DNA of 64,000 bases from Streptomyces sp. NBC_01465 (GCF_036227325.1 NZ_CP109467.1:7378001-7442000), one strand, 5' to 3'. Numbered from the stretch's first letter, positions 26,946-36,184 are shown. Notes: generated from the letters alone by a model not told the origin. Made by a program: numbers and translations.

Positions 26946-27093
26946 CCGGGGCCGCGATTTTAGTTGGCGCCGACATCTTGATCCCGGCGATACATCGGAT
27001 GAATTATGGGTCCGGTGCCGAACCCCCGCGCAAGCGGTCTGTGGTTCGACTGTGTCATGCCCACGCCATTCAACAAGGCCAAGGAGCCGCAGT

Positions 27094-29385
27094 ATGCGCA
27101 CGCGATGGATCAGATACCTCCTCCCGATGGCCGTCTCCCTCGGACTGGCCGCAGGGATGTCACCGGCCCCGGCGGGCGCCCGGACCACCGATGTCGCCGC
27201 CTCCCCGGCCACGGTCTCGCCCACACCTCCGATGGGCTGGAGCAGCTGGAGCGCCCTGCGCGAAGGCAGCGACCTGACCGAGGCCGGCATCCGCGCCGAA
27301 GCGGACGCCCTCCACAGCAAGCTCCAGAAGTACGGCTACTCGTACATCAACATCGACGCCGGGTGGTCCGATCACCTGGACGCCTACGGCCGGTGGGCCT
27401 GGGACACCACCCGGTTCCCGCACGGCGGCGCCGCGCTCGCCTCGTATCTGCACGGGCTGGGGCTCAAGTTCGGCATCTACCTCACGCCTGGCGTGCCGAT
27501 CGACGCGTACAAGGAGAACCTGCCGATCCAGGGCACCCCGTACCACCTGCAGGACATCGCCGACCCGACGCGGCCCGGCAACACCCACAACGACGCCTAC
27601 CGGATCGACTACAGCAAGCCCGGTGCGCAGGAGTACATCCAGGGCTACGCGGACCTCTTCGCCTCCTGGGGCGTCGACTACATCAAGATGGACTTCGTCG
27701 GCCCCGGCGGCGGCCTCGTCCCCGCCGACAACCGCCCCGACATGAAGGCCTGGCACGAGGCGATCGGCGCCACCGGCCGCCCCATGCACCTGGAGCTGTC
27801 CAACTCCCTCTCCATGGCGGACGTTTCGACCTGGCAGGCCACCAGCAACAGCTGGCGCACCGGCGGCGACATCGAGTGCTACTGCGGGGTCAACGGCTCC
27901 AGCACCCCGCTCACCAGCTGGCGCAGGTTCTCCAGCCGGTTCGACCAGGTCGCCGACTGGCAGCCGTACGGTCGCCCGGGCGCCTTCAACGACTACGACT
28001 CCCTCGAGGTGGGCAACGGCGACGACACGGGCCTGACCCGCGACGAGCGGCAGACCCAGATGAGCCTGCTGGCGCTGGCCGCCTCGCCGCTGCTGCTCGG
28101 CACCGATCTGACCGAACTCGACGCGGGCGACCTCAAGATGCTCACCAACCGCGACGTCATCGCCGTCGACCAGGACGCCATCGACGCCTCCAGGGTGAGC
28201 AAGACCGAAACATCCCAGGTCTTCACCAAGACGGAGACCAACGGCGATGTGATCGTCGGGCTCTTCAACACGGGCACCACCGCACGGACCGTCTCGGTCG
28301 ACCCGGCCGCCGCGGGCCTCCCCGCAGCCGACTCCTACCGGCTCGACAACCTCTGGTCGCACCAGGTGGCCCGCGAGGCGGGCAGCGCGATCGCCGCCGC
28401 CGTACCCGCCCACGGCTCGGCGCTCTTCCGGGTGCGGCCGGCGGCCCAGGGCGGCAGGCTCCTGCCGCAGACCGCGTTGAACCTCACCGCTCCGGATGCA
28501 CTGACGACCCGTCAAACTGGCACGGCCACAGCTGAGTTCACCAACCTGGGCATCGGAACGATCACCAAGGCCAGGCTGCGTCTGAAGGCTCCGAAGGGCT
28601 GGTCCGTCGAGCCGGACTCGGCGGACACCTTCTCCTCGGTGGCGCCCGGCCGGACCGTACGGACCACCTTCCGGATCACTGCGCCCGCCGCACTGAACCA
28701 GCTCTTCCCGACCGCGCAGCTCGACTCCTCCGCCACCTACCGGGTCACGTCCCATGGCGCAGCGGCAGGTTCGGCCGACGGGCATGCGAGCGTGCTGCTC
28801 AAGGCGCCGGTCGACCCGGCGTTCCGTACGGTCGACTCCACGCCCGAGCCCGCACACTTCTCGCAGACCGGCAACGCACTGGGCATCAGGGCGGCGGGCT
28901 CCGACGTGTACGGGAGCGCCAACCAGTACGGGGCGGTCTATCTGCCCGGCGCGGAGCACGACGGATCCACCACCACGGTGCGCGTCACCGGCCAGCGCTA
29001 CGAGAACTCCGGCGCCAAGACCGGGATCATGGTGCGCAACGACATCGGCGCGGCCGGCACCTCGCCCGGCTTCGTGACCGTCACCGTGAGCGCCAAGCGC
29101 GGCTACTCGATGCAGTGGGACGCCGACGGCGACGGGAAGCTCGACTCCGGAGCCGCCGCGAACGGCTCGGGCATCGGGAAGCCCGTCCTCCCCAGCCGGC
29201 TGAAGCTGGTGCGCACCGGCACCACCTACACCGGCTCCTACTCCACCGACGGCACCACCTGGACCCCGATCGGCACCGCCGACATCCCCTCGGCGGCCGC
29301 CACCCAGGACGTCGGGCTCTTCGGCACCTCGCACCAGCCCGGCTATCCGGGGCAGAACGAGTTCAGCGACTTCAGCACCAAGTAG
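27094..29385 (+). CDS. secreted alpha-galactosidase (GH27) with NEW3 and C-terminal lectin-like domains
   Basis: ATG 27094 has AAGGAG upstream. The protein has 763 residues with a signal peptide ending near PAPAGA. The GH27 barrel (about 40-350) starts TPPMGWSSWSA and has the nucleophile motif VDYIKMDF and the acid/base region SWRTGGDIECYC. A beta domain follows to about 450. Next come an NPCBM-associated NEW3-type domain (about 455-560, KARLRLKAPKGWSVEPD) and a C-terminal jelly-roll-like region (GIMVRNDIGAAGTSPGFVTVTVSAKRGYSMQWD). The window thus holds two secreted GH27 enzymes with different accessory domains. A weak promoter (TTGATC 26978, AATTAT 27002) lies upstream. Confidence 0.9.
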   Translation: MRTRWIRYLLPMAVSLGLAAGMSPAPAGARTTDVAASPATVSPTPPMGWSSWSALREGSDLTEAGIRAEADALHSKLQKYGYSYINIDAGWSDHLDAYGRWAWDTTRFPHGGAALASYLHGLGLKFGIYLTPGVPIDAYKENLPIQGTPYHLQDIADPTRPGNTHNDAYRIDYSKPGAQEYIQGYADLFASWGVDYIKMDFVGPGGGLVPADNRPDMKAWHEAIGATGRPMHLELSNSLSMADVSTWQATSNSWRTGGDIECYCGVNGSSTPLTSWRRFSSRFDQVADWQPYGRPGAFNDYDSLEVGNGDDTGLTRDERQTQMSLLALAASPLLLGTDLTELDAGDLKMLTNRDVIAVDQDAIDASRVSKTETSQVFTKTETNGDVIVGLFNTGTTARTVSVDPAAAGLPAADSYRLDNLWSHQVAREAGSAIAAAVPAHGSALFRVRPAAQGGRLLPQTALNLTAPDALTTRQTGTATAEFTNLGIGTITKARLRLKAPKGWSVEPDSADTFSSVAPGRTVRTTFRITAPAALNQLFPTAQLDSSATYRVTSHGAAAGSADGHASVLLKAPVDPAFRTVDSTPEPAHFSQTGNALGIRAAGSDVYGSANQYGAVYLPGAEHDGSTTTVRVTGQRYENSGAKTGIMVRNDIGAAGTSPGFVTVTVSAKRGYSMQWDADGDGKLDSGAAANGSGIGKPVLPSRLKLVRTGTTYTGSYSTDGTTWTPIGTADIPSAAATQDVGLFGTSHQPGYPGQNEFSDFSTK

Positions 29386-29405
29386 TACTGGCGGGCACGG
29401 GGCCG

Positions 29406-29433
29406 GCCGGCGCAGGGGGCGCTCCCCGCCGGC
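29406..29433. terminator. GC-rich hairpin between convergent genes
   Basis: GCCGGCG (29406-29412) pairs with CGCCGGC (29427-29433), and the loop can extend the pairing. It lies 20 bp after the GH27 stop and 28 bp beyond the fdhD stop, so it could serve both strands. Confidence 0.5.
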
Positions 29434-29461
29434 TCGGCCTCCGACCCGTGACGCGGGGCGC

Positions 29462-30301
29462 TCAGACCCCGGTGTGCAAGGCGATGCGCTCGTCGCCCGC
29501 GTACACGTTCATGTTGGAGCCGCGCAGGAAACCGACCAGGGTGAGCCCGGTCTCGGCGGCCAGGTCCACGGCCAGCGACGAGGGCGCCGAGACGGCGGCC
29601 AGGACGGGGATTCCGCCCATGACCGCCTTCTGGGCCAGCTCGAAAGAGGCGCGTCCCGAGACCAGCAGGATGCACTGGGAGAGGGGGAGGTCGTCGTTCT
29701 GCAGGGCACGCCCGACGAGCTTGTCGACCGCGTTGTGGCGGCCCACGTCCTCCCGTACGTCGAGGAGCTCCCCGGCGGGGGAGAACAGCGCCGCCGCGTG
29801 CAGACCCCCGGTCCGGTCGAAGACCTGTTGCGCCGCGCGCAGCCGGTCGGGGAGGGCGGCGAGCAGTTCGGGCTCGACGCGGACCGGGGGAGTGTCGTTG
29901 ATGGGGAAGCGTGCGGTGGTGCGGACCGCGTCCAGGCTGGCCTTGCCGCAGAGGCCGCAGGAGGAGGTGGTGTAGACGTTGCGTTCGAGGGTGATGTCCG
30001 GGACGGGGGTGCCGGGCGAGAGCTTCACGTCGACCACGTTGTACGTGTTCATGCCGTCGGCCGTGGCCCCCGCGCAGTACACGATCGACTGCAGCTCGGA
30101 CGCCGCGCCGAGCACCCCCTCGCTCACCAGGAAGCCCGCCGCGAGCGCGAAGTCGTCGCCCGGGGTGCGCATCGTGATGGCGAGGGGCTTGCCGTTGAGG
30201 CGGATCTCCAGGGGCTCCTCGGCGACCAGGGTGTCGGGGCGCGTGGATATCGCTCCGTCCCGTATTCGGATGACGCGGCGGCGCTCGGTGACCCGTCCCA
30301 T
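29462..30301 (-). CDS. fdhD: formate dehydrogenase accessory sulfurtransferase FdhD
   Basis: The protein has 279 residues. The CxxC-type motif SSCGLCGKASLDAV lies near residue 117, and the C-terminal family block VDLAAETGLTLVGFLRGSNMNVYAG is intact. FdhD moves sulfur to the bis-MGD molybdenum cofactor and is needed for an active formate dehydrogenase. It is the last gene of the dehydrogenase operon, 6 bp after the iron-sulfur subunit, as its role predicts. Confidence 0.96.
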   Translation of the reverse strand: MGRVTERRRVIRIRDGAISTRPDTLVAEEPLEIRLNGKPLAITMRTPGDDFALAAGFLVSEGVLGAASELQSIVYCAGATADGMNTYNVVDVKLSPGTPVPDITLERNVYTTSSCGLCGKASLDAVRTTARFPINDTPPVRVEPELLAALPDRLRAAQQVFDRTGGLHAAALFSPAGELLDVREDVGRHNAVDKLVGRALQNDDLPLSQCILLVSGRASFELAQKAVMGGIPVLAAVSAPSSLAVDLAAETGLTLVGFLRGSNMNVYAGDERIALHTGV

Positions 30302-30307
30302 GAGTGA

Positions 30308-31168
30308 TCAGCCTCGGTTCTGTACGTGCTGGTAGCCGAAACGGCCCTTGATGCAGAGGTTGCCGTGGGTCACCGGGTTGTCGTGCGGCGAGGTGACCTT
30401 GACGATCTCATTCTCCTGGACGTGCAGGGTGAGGTTGCAGCCCACCCCGCAGTAGGCGCAGACGGTGGTCGTCTCCGTCTGCTCATCCTCGTTCCAGGTG
30501 CCCGCCTCCCGCATGTCGAACTCCGACTTGAAGCTGAGAGCGCCCGTCGGGCAGACCTCGATGCAGTTTCCGCAGTACACGCAGGCGGAATCGGTGAGCG
30601 GGGCGTCGTGCTCGGTCGAGATCCGGGCGTCGAAGCCGCGGCCCGCGACCGAGATCGCGAAGGTGTTCTGCCACTGCTCGCCACAGGCGTCCACGCACTT
30701 GTAGCACTGGATGCACTTGTCGTAGTCGCGGACGTAGAGGTCGTTGTCGATCTTGGGTTCTTCGTTGAGGCGGGCCGCATCCGCGCCGAAGCGGTCCGGC
30801 TTCGCCTCGTACTCCTTGATCCACTCGGCGGCACGGGGTGTGGTGGAGAGGTCGGTCGAGGAGGCGAGGAGTTCGAGCACCACCTTTCGGCTGTGCCGGG
30901 CGCGCTCGGTGTCCGTACGGACCTCCATCCCGGCCTCCGCGCGGCGCGAGCAGGCCGGGGCGAGCGTACGGGCGCCCTCGACCTCGACGACACAGACCCG
31001 GCAGGCGTTCTTGGGGGTCAGGGTGTCGCCCTCGCAGAGCGTCGGGATGTCCTTGCCCGCGCCCCGGCAGGCCTCCAGGAGGGTGGAGCCTTCCGGGACG
31101 CGGATCTCCTGGCCGTCGAGGGTGAACTCGATGAGGCGGCGCGGGATTCCGAGGGGTGTGACGGTCAC
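30308..31168 (-). CDS. formate dehydrogenase alpha subunit, N-terminal iron-sulfur half (split FdsA-like)
   Basis: GTG 31168 overlaps the preceding stop as GTGA, so I reject the longer frame from 31369. The protein has 286 residues. A plant-type [2Fe-2S] ferredoxin domain comes first (ACRGAGKDIPTLCEGD... NACRVCVVEV). Two [4Fe-4S] motifs follow (CIQCYKCVDAC near 148, CVYCGNCIEVCP near 194). Last is the [4Fe-4S] domain that normally opens a molybdopterin catalytic subunit (CAYCGVGCNLTLHV near 236, then GNLCIKGRFGYQHV). The chain stops where FdsA-type proteins continue into the Mo domain, which is encoded by the separate gene at 33050-34978. It probably wires electrons from molybdenum to the diaphorase. 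Confidence 0.88.
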   Translation of the reverse strand: MTVTPLGIPRRLIEFTLDGQEIRVPEGSTLLEACRGAGKDIPTLCEGDTLTPKNACRVCVVEVEGARTLAPACSRRAEAGMEVRTDTERARHSRKVVLELLASSTDLSTTPRAAEWIKEYEAKPDRFGADAARLNEEPKIDNDLYVRDYDKCIQCYKCVDACGEQWQNTFAISVAGRGFDARISTEHDAPLTDSACVYCGNCIEVCPTGALSFKSEFDMREAGTWNEDEQTETTTVCAYCGVGCNLTLHVQENEIVKVTSPHDNPVTHGNLCIKGRFGYQHVQNRG

Positions 31169-33045
31169 TTGTACGCTCCAAGGCGGTCGATGGCGGACTC
31201 GACGGCGTTCCACGCGGTCTGGCCGAGACCGCAGATCGAGGCGTCCTTCATGGCCTGCCCCACCTCCCGCAGCAGGGCGATGTCGGTGGCGGCCTCGGCT
31301 CCCGTACGGTCCAGGATCCGGTGCAGCGCCTCCTCCTGGCGGACCGTGCCGACGCGGCAGGGCACGCACTGGCCGCAGGACTCGTCGCGGAAGAACTCGG
31401 CGATGCGCAGGAGGAGGCGGGGGAGGGGGACCGTGCCGTCAAAGGCGAGGACGACGCCGGAGCCGAGGGTGGTGCCGGCGGCGCGGGTGCCCTCGAAGGT
31501 GAGGGGGATGTCCATCTCGTCGGGCCGTACGAAACCGCCTGCCGCGCCGCCGAGGAGGACGGCCTTGAGGGTCTCGGGCCTGCCCGCGAGGTCGAGGAGC
31601 TCGCCGAGCGTGGCGCCGAAGGGGAGCTCGTAGATGCCGGGGCGGGTCACGTTTCCCGAGACGCAGAAGAGCTTGGTCTCGGACGCGCGGAACGCCTCCG
31701 CGCCGTGGGTGAGGATCGGCAGGACGTTGACGAGGGTCTCGACGTTGTTGGCGGCGGTGGGCTTGCCGAAGAGGCCCTTCTCGACGGGGAAGGGCGGCTT
31801 GGAGCGGGGTTCGCCGCGGTAGCCCTCGATGGAGTTGAAGAGGGCGGTCTCCTCGCCGCAGATGTAGGCGCCGGCGCCTCGGCGGATCTCGATGTCGAAG
31901 GCGTAGCCCTGGCCGAGGACGTCGTCGCCGAGGAAGCCGCGGGCCCTCGCTTCGGAGATGGCGTGCTCCAACCGCCTTACGGCGCGGGGGTATTCGCCCC
32001 GGATGTAGAGGTAGCCGAGGTGGGCGCCGGTCGCGTACCCGGCGATGGTCATCGCCTCGATGAGGGCGTACGGATCGCCCTCCATGACGACGCGGTCCTT
32101 GAAGGTGCCGGGTTCGGACTCGTCGGCGTTGCAGACGACGTAGTGGGGGTGGGCGGGCTGGGAGGCGGTGGCCTGCCACTTGCGTCCTGTGGGGAAGGCG
32201 GCGCCGCCGCGGCCGACGAGGCCGGAGTCGGTGACCTCGCGGATGGTGCCGGCGGGGCCGAGGTCGAAGGCGTGGCGGAGGGCGGTGTAGCCGCCGTACG
32301 CGCGGTAGTCGTCGAGGGAGGCGGGGTCGACGACCCCGACCCGCTTCAGGAGGGTCAGACCCTGCTGGCCGGCCTGGGGTACGGCCATCGTGGCCGGGGG
32401 TTCGGCGGTTGCGGCCTCTGGTGCGGAGGCGGCAAGGACCACGGCTTCGGGTGTGGCGGGGGCGACGACGGCGGTGGCAAATTCAAGCCCCGCCGGCGAT
32501 TGAGGAGCGGGGGTACGGGGGCGGAGCCGCCCAGGAGATGCTGGCTGTCCGGCCTGGATCACCAGCGCCGCCGGAGCCCGCTCGCACAGCCCGAGGCAAG
32601 GACTCTCCTGCCAGACCACACCCCCGGACGCCGAACCCGCCGCCCCCAGCCGCTCCTCCAGACCCGCGCACACCGCCCGCGCACCCCGCGTCGCACACGC
32701 CAGGTCCGTGCAGACGTGGACCACCTTCGCGGGGCGCGGCTTCACCGCGAACATCGCGTAGAACGTGGCCACCCCGTACGCCTCCGCCGGCGGCACCGTC
32801 AGCCGGCGGCACAGGTAGTCCAGGGCGCCCTCGCTGATCCACCCCACCCGGTCGTTGATCGCGTGCAGCCCCGGCAACAGCTGGTCCCGGCGCTCGCGCG
32901 CCTCCCGTCCGCCGCGTGCCCAGCGCAGGTCCGCGTCCGTGCGGTCGTCCGCGCCCTCCCACGCCGACGCGGGCGGGCCGAGCAGCGCATCGACGGCCGC
33001 CCGTTCGTCGTCCGTCGGCTTGCTGTCACCGAAGTGCAGGTCCAC
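31165..33045 (-). CDS. formate dehydrogenase diaphorase: NuoE-NuoF (FdsG-FdsB) fusion
   Basis: The protein has 626 residues from GTG 33045, with AGGAG inside the end of the upstream gene. Residues 1-165 are NuoE/FdsG-like, with [2Fe-2S] ligands at VCTDLACATRG and ESPCLGLCERAPA. About 230-626 are NuoF/FdsB-like: NADH/FMN loops GRGGAAFPTGRKW and GAGAYICGEETALFNSIEG, and the [4Fe-4S] site SCGQCVPCRVGT plus a later Cys in ASICGLGQ. It should pass electrons to NAD+. The linker (about 166-230) contains an in-frame copy of a palindromic repeat (32483-32531). Confidence 0.92.
   Translation of the reverse strand: MDLHFGDSKPTDDERAAVDALLGPPASAWEGADDRTDADLRWARGGREARERRDQLLPGLHAINDRVGWISEGALDYLCRRLTVPPAEAYGVATFYAMFAVKPRPAKVVHVCTDLACATRGARAVCAGLEERLGAAGSASGGVVWQESPCLGLCERAPAALVIQAGQPASPGRLRPRTPAPQSPAGLEFATAVVAPATPEAVVLAASAPEAATAEPPATMAVPQAGQQGLTLLKRVGVVDPASLDDYRAYGGYTALRHAFDLGPAGTIREVTDSGLVGRGGAAFPTGRKWQATASQPAHPHYVVCNADESEPGTFKDRVVMEGDPYALIEAMTIAGYATGAHLGYLYIRGEYPRAVRRLEHAISEARARGFLGDDVLGQGYAFDIEIRRGAGAYICGEETALFNSIEGYRGEPRSKPPFPVEKGLFGKPTAANNVETLVNVLPILTHGAEAFRASETKLFCVSGNVTRPGIYELPFGATLGELLDLAGRPETLKAVLLGGAAGGFVRPDEMDIPLTFEGTRAAGTTLGSGVVLAFDGTVPLPRLLLRIAEFFRDESCGQCVPCRVGTVRQEEALHRILDRTGAEAATDIALLREVGQAMKDASICGLGQTAWNAVESAIDRLGAYK
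32483..32531. repeat. palindromic dispersed repeat inside a coding linker
   Basis: The stretch starts TCAAGCCCCGCCGGCGATTG and continues into a GGGGGCGGAGCC-type block. This is the core of a repeat family usually found between genes in streptomycetes; a relative with the same GCCGGCGATTGAGGA-like core lies at 54900-54914. Here it is translated in frame on the minus strand as residues about 172-188 of the diaphorase. Confidence 0.65.
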
Positions 33046-33049
33046 TGGT

Positions 33050-34978
33050 TCAGCTCCTCTCTGCCCGTTCGATCCGTATCGCCGACGCCTTGAACTCCGC
33101 CGTGCCCGCGATCGGGCAATTGGCCTCGATCGTCAGCTGGTTGGTGTCCACCTCGTCGGGGAAGTGCATGGTCATGAAGGCCAGACCCGGCCGCAGCGCG
33201 GGGTCGACCCAGACCGGGGCGGTGACCGCCCCGCGCCGCGAGACGACCCGGACCTCCTGGCCGACCGCGACCCCGTAGTGCTCGGCGTCCTCGGGGCACA
33301 GCTCCACGTACTCGCCGCGCCGCAGCGGAGAGGCGAAACTCCCCGTCTGGACACCGGTGTTGTACGAGTCGAGGCGCCGCCCCGTCGTCAGCCGGATCGG
33401 GAACTCCTCGTCCGTCAGGTCGACCGGCGGATCGTGCTGGACCAGACCGAAGGGGGCGAGGCGCCCCCGGTCCGCCAACTCCGTCTCCCAGAGCCGCCCG
33501 TGGAGGTAGCTCGTCGGGAGCTCCTCCAGGTCGGGGCAGGGCCACTGCAGGCCCTGGTGCTCCTCCAGGCGGTCGTACGTCATCCCGAAGTGGTCGGGGG
33601 ACAGGGCCCGCAGCTCGTTCCACACCGTCTCGGAGTCGGCGTACTTCCAGTCGTGGCCGAGCCGCCGGGCCATCTCGCAGATGATGTCGATGTCCTCGCG
33701 CGCCTCGCCCGGCGGCGTCAAGGCGGCCCGCACCCGCTGAACTCGCCGCTCGCTGTTGGTGCTTGTGCCGTCCGTCTCCGCCCAGGCGGCCGTCGCCGGC
33801 AGCACCACGTCCGCCATCTCGGCGGTCTTCGTCAGGAAGATGTCCTGGACGACGAAGTGGTCGAGGGCGGCCAGCCGCCGCGCCGCCTGCTCGCTGTCGG
33901 CCTCCGACTGGGCCGGGTTCTCGCCGATGCAGTAGACGGCGCGCAGGCCGCCGTGCTCCATCGCCTCGAACATCTCGGTGAGCGTCATTCCGTACCGCGG
34001 CTGGATGACGGTGTCCCACGCCACCTCGAACTTCTGCCGGTCGGCGTCGTCGAGGATGTCCTGGAAGCCGGGCAGCTTGTTGGGGATGGCGCCCATGTCG
34101 CCGCCGCCCTGGACGTTGTTCTGGCCGCGCAGGGGCTGGACCCCGGATCCGAACCGGCCGACATGGCCCGTCAGCAGGGACAGGTTGATCAGCGCGCGTA
34201 CGTTGTCCGTGCCGTTGTGGTGCTCGGTGATGCCCAACGTCCAGCACATTTGGGCGCGTTCGGCCCGTGCGTACGCGTGGGCCAGCTCGCGGATCGCGGC
34301 GGCCGGGACGCCGGTGACCTTCTCGGCGAGGCCGAGCGTCCAGGGCTCGACGAGCTCCTTGTACTCCTCGAAGCCCGTCGTCGCCCGTTCCACGAACGCC
34401 CGGTTGTGGAGGCCCGCGTGGATGATCTCGCGGCCGATCGCATGGGCGAGCGGGATGTCCGTGCCGACGTTCAACCCCAGCCAGCTCTCCGCCCATTCGG
34501 CGGTGGAGGTGCGGCGCGGGTCGACGGCGTACATCCGCGCCCCGTTCCTGATCCCCTTCAGTACGTGGTGGAAGAAGATCGGGTGGGCGAAGCGCGCGTT
34601 GGAGCCCCACATCACGATGAGGTCGGTGTGCTCGACCTCGGCGTACGAGGAGGTGCCGCCGCCCGAGCCGAAGACGGCGGACAGGCCCGCCACGCTCGGT
34701 GCGTGACAGGTGCGGTTGCACGAGTCGACGTTGTTGGTGCCCATCACGACCCGCGTGAACTTCTGGGCCACGTAGTTCATTTCGTTGGTGGCGCGGGCGC
34801 AGGAGAGCATCGCGAAGGCGTCGGGGCCGTGGGTCTCACGCGTCTCCCTGAACCCCGAGGCTGCTCGCTCCAGGGCCTCGTCCCAGGTGGCCTGCCGCAG
34901 CGGGCCGCCCTTCTCGTCGCGTACGAGCGGGTGGGTGAGCCGGGCGTACGTCTTGGGTGTGCGGTCTCGTTTCTTCAC
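33050..34978 (-). CDS. formate dehydrogenase alpha subunit, molybdopterin catalytic half
   Basis: I prefer GTG 34978, which has AGGAG 7 nt upstream; the ATG at 34993 has no Shine-Dalgarno and lies in a likely operator. The protein has 642 residues. It lacks the usual N-terminal [4Fe-4S] domain and starts directly in the Mo domain (TYARLTHPLVRDEKGGPLRQATWDEAL). The active site VDSCNRTCHAPSV near residue 91 has Cys in the position of the Sec/Cys metal ligand, followed by the conserved His. The C-terminal molydopterin dinucleotide-binding domain is complete (LTTGRRLDSYNTG, EVDTNQLT). It oxidises formate to CO2 and is the first gene of the operon. Confidence 0.93.
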   Translation of the reverse strand: MKKRDRTPKTYARLTHPLVRDEKGGPLRQATWDEALERAASGFRETRETHGPDAFAMLSCARATNEMNYVAQKFTRVVMGTNNVDSCNRTCHAPSVAGLSAVFGSGGGTSSYAEVEHTDLIVMWGSNARFAHPIFFHHVLKGIRNGARMYAVDPRRTSTAEWAESWLGLNVGTDIPLAHAIGREIIHAGLHNRAFVERATTGFEEYKELVEPWTLGLAEKVTGVPAAAIRELAHAYARAERAQMCWTLGITEHHNGTDNVRALINLSLLTGHVGRFGSGVQPLRGQNNVQGGGDMGAIPNKLPGFQDILDDADRQKFEVAWDTVIQPRYGMTLTEMFEAMEHGGLRAVYCIGENPAQSEADSEQAARRLAALDHFVVQDIFLTKTAEMADVVLPATAAWAETDGTSTNSERRVQRVRAALTPPGEAREDIDIICEMARRLGHDWKYADSETVWNELRALSPDHFGMTYDRLEEHQGLQWPCPDLEELPTSYLHGRLWETELADRGRLAPFGLVQHDPPVDLTDEEFPIRLTTGRRLDSYNTGVQTGSFASPLRRGEYVELCPEDAEHYGVAVGQEVRVVSRRGAVTAPVWVDPALRPGLAFMTMHFPDEVDTNQLTIEANCPIAGTAEFKASAIRIERAERS

Positions 34979-34992
34979 CGATGCGCTCCTCA

Positions 34993-35010
34993 TTGCATAC
35001 AGTATTCTGT
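34993..35010. promoter_or_regulatory. candidate GntR/FCD operator in front of the formate dehydrogenase
   Basis: TTGCATACAGTATTCTGT shares TTGCATACwGTA with the reverse complement of the site at 36101-36119. On the minus strand it includes a TACTGT -10-like hexamer, about 15-30 bp before the GTG. Confidence 0.5.
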
Positions 35011-35051
35011 GGCCGCTTTCCGAACGGAAGCCTTCTGCACGGGGTTTGTGA

Positions 35052-36035
35052 TCAGGCGGCCACGACCGCCGCCGTCGAGACGGACAACAGGTCCGCGATG
35101 GCGTGCACCGTCCGCAGGGTCGGCACCGGTACGTCCGTGACCTCGGCCAGCTCCACCACCGCGGCGAGCAGCACGTCGAGTTCGAGCGGCTTGCCCTTCT
35201 CCAGGTCCTGGAGGGTGGAGGTCTTGTGGTCGCCGACCCGCTCCGCGCCCGCGAGGCGCTTCTCGATCGAGATGTCGGGCCGGCAGCCGAGTGCGCCCGC
35301 GACGGACAGCGTCTCGGCCATCATCACCTCGATGACCTGGCGGGTGTCGCGGTGCACGCACATCTCGCGCATGGTGGCGCGGGTCAATGCGCTGAGCGGG
35401 TTGAAGGAGATGTTGCCGAGCAGCTTGATCCAGATGTCGTTGCGGATGTCGGGCTCGACGGGGCACTTGAGGCCGCCGGCCTGCATCGCCTCGCTGAACT
35501 CCAGGCACCGCTTGGACACGGTCCGATCAGGCTCCCCGATCGAGAAGCGGGTGCCTTCCAGGTGCTGCACAACACCCGGCCCCGCAAGCTCCGTTGCCGC
35601 GTACACGACGCAGCCGATGGCCCGCTCCGGCTCCAGTACGGCACTGACCGCGCCGCCGGGGTCGACGCTCTCGACGCGGTGGCCCGCGTGCGGGCCGCCG
35701 TACTGGTGGAAGTACCACCAGGGGATGCCGTTCTGTGCGGCGATCACCGCGGTGCTGTCGTGGAGCAGCGGCTCGATCAGCGGCCCGCACGCCGCGTACG
35801 AGTTGGCCTTGAGGCCGAGAAAGACATAGTCGACCGGGCCGATGTCCGACGGGTCGTCGGTGGCGTGCACGCGCGAGGTGAAGTCGCCGCGCGGGCTGAG
35901 GACTTGGACTCCGTCGCGCCGCATGGCCGCCAAGTGCGGCCCGCGGGCGACGAGATGGACGTCGGCGCCGGCGCGGTGCAGCGCCGCTCCGACGTATGCG
36001 CCGATGGCTCCGGCGCCGAGGACTGCGACCTTCAT
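35052..36035 (-). CDS. 2-dehydropantoate 2-reductase family (PanE/ApbA) oxidoreductase
   Basis: ATG 36035 has GGAG 7 nt upstream and begins at the Rossmann motif MKVAVLGAGAIGAYVGAALHRAGADVHLVARG, so the longer frame to 36086 is not needed. The protein has 327 residues. The catalytic-domain block IWIKLLGNISFNPLSALTRAT carries the conserved Lys and Asn of the family. Known members reduce ketopantoate, but many paralogues act on other 2-keto acids. Its place between an OFA transporter and formate dehydrogenase suggests a small keto acid such as glyoxylate, which is inference. Confidence 0.85.
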   Translation of the reverse strand: MKVAVLGAGAIGAYVGAALHRAGADVHLVARGPHLAAMRRDGVQVLSPRGDFTSRVHATDDPSDIGPVDYVFLGLKANSYAACGPLIEPLLHDSTAVIAAQNGIPWWYFHQYGGPHAGHRVESVDPGGAVSAVLEPERAIGCVVYAATELAGPGVVQHLEGTRFSIGEPDRTVSKRCLEFSEAMQAGGLKCPVEPDIRNDIWIKLLGNISFNPLSALTRATMREMCVHRDTRQVIEVMMAETLSVAGALGCRPDISIEKRLAGAERVGDHKTSTLQDLEKGKPLELDVLLAAVVELAEVTDVPVPTLRTVHAIADLLSVSTAAVVAA

Positions 36036-36100
36036 GGTGGGGCTCCGAATCGGTTGAGGGATGCCGAAGGGGACGCTCGCACTCACGTTGCGTCAATAAA

Positions 36101-36119
36101 TATTGTCTACAGTATGCAA
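36101..36119. promoter_or_regulatory. candidate GntR/FCD operator between the PanE-like and OFA genes
   Basis: TATTGTCTACAGTATGCAA sits in the AT-rich divergent region. Its reverse complement shares ACTGTAGACrATA with the site at 38789-38805 upstream of the GntR gene, and TTGCATACwGTA with the site at 34993. Confidence 0.55.
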
Positions 36120-36184
36120 GTTCGGTCGACAAGAGTTGTCGCAGCTCTTCCCAACTCCTTTGGCTGTTCTTAGGGTTCGCGAGC

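Noticed and set aside
34978..34993. ATG 34993 as the start of the formate dehydrogenase catalytic subunit
   Set aside because: No Shine-Dalgarno precedes it, and the AGGAG lies between it and GTG 34978, which therefore is the better start.
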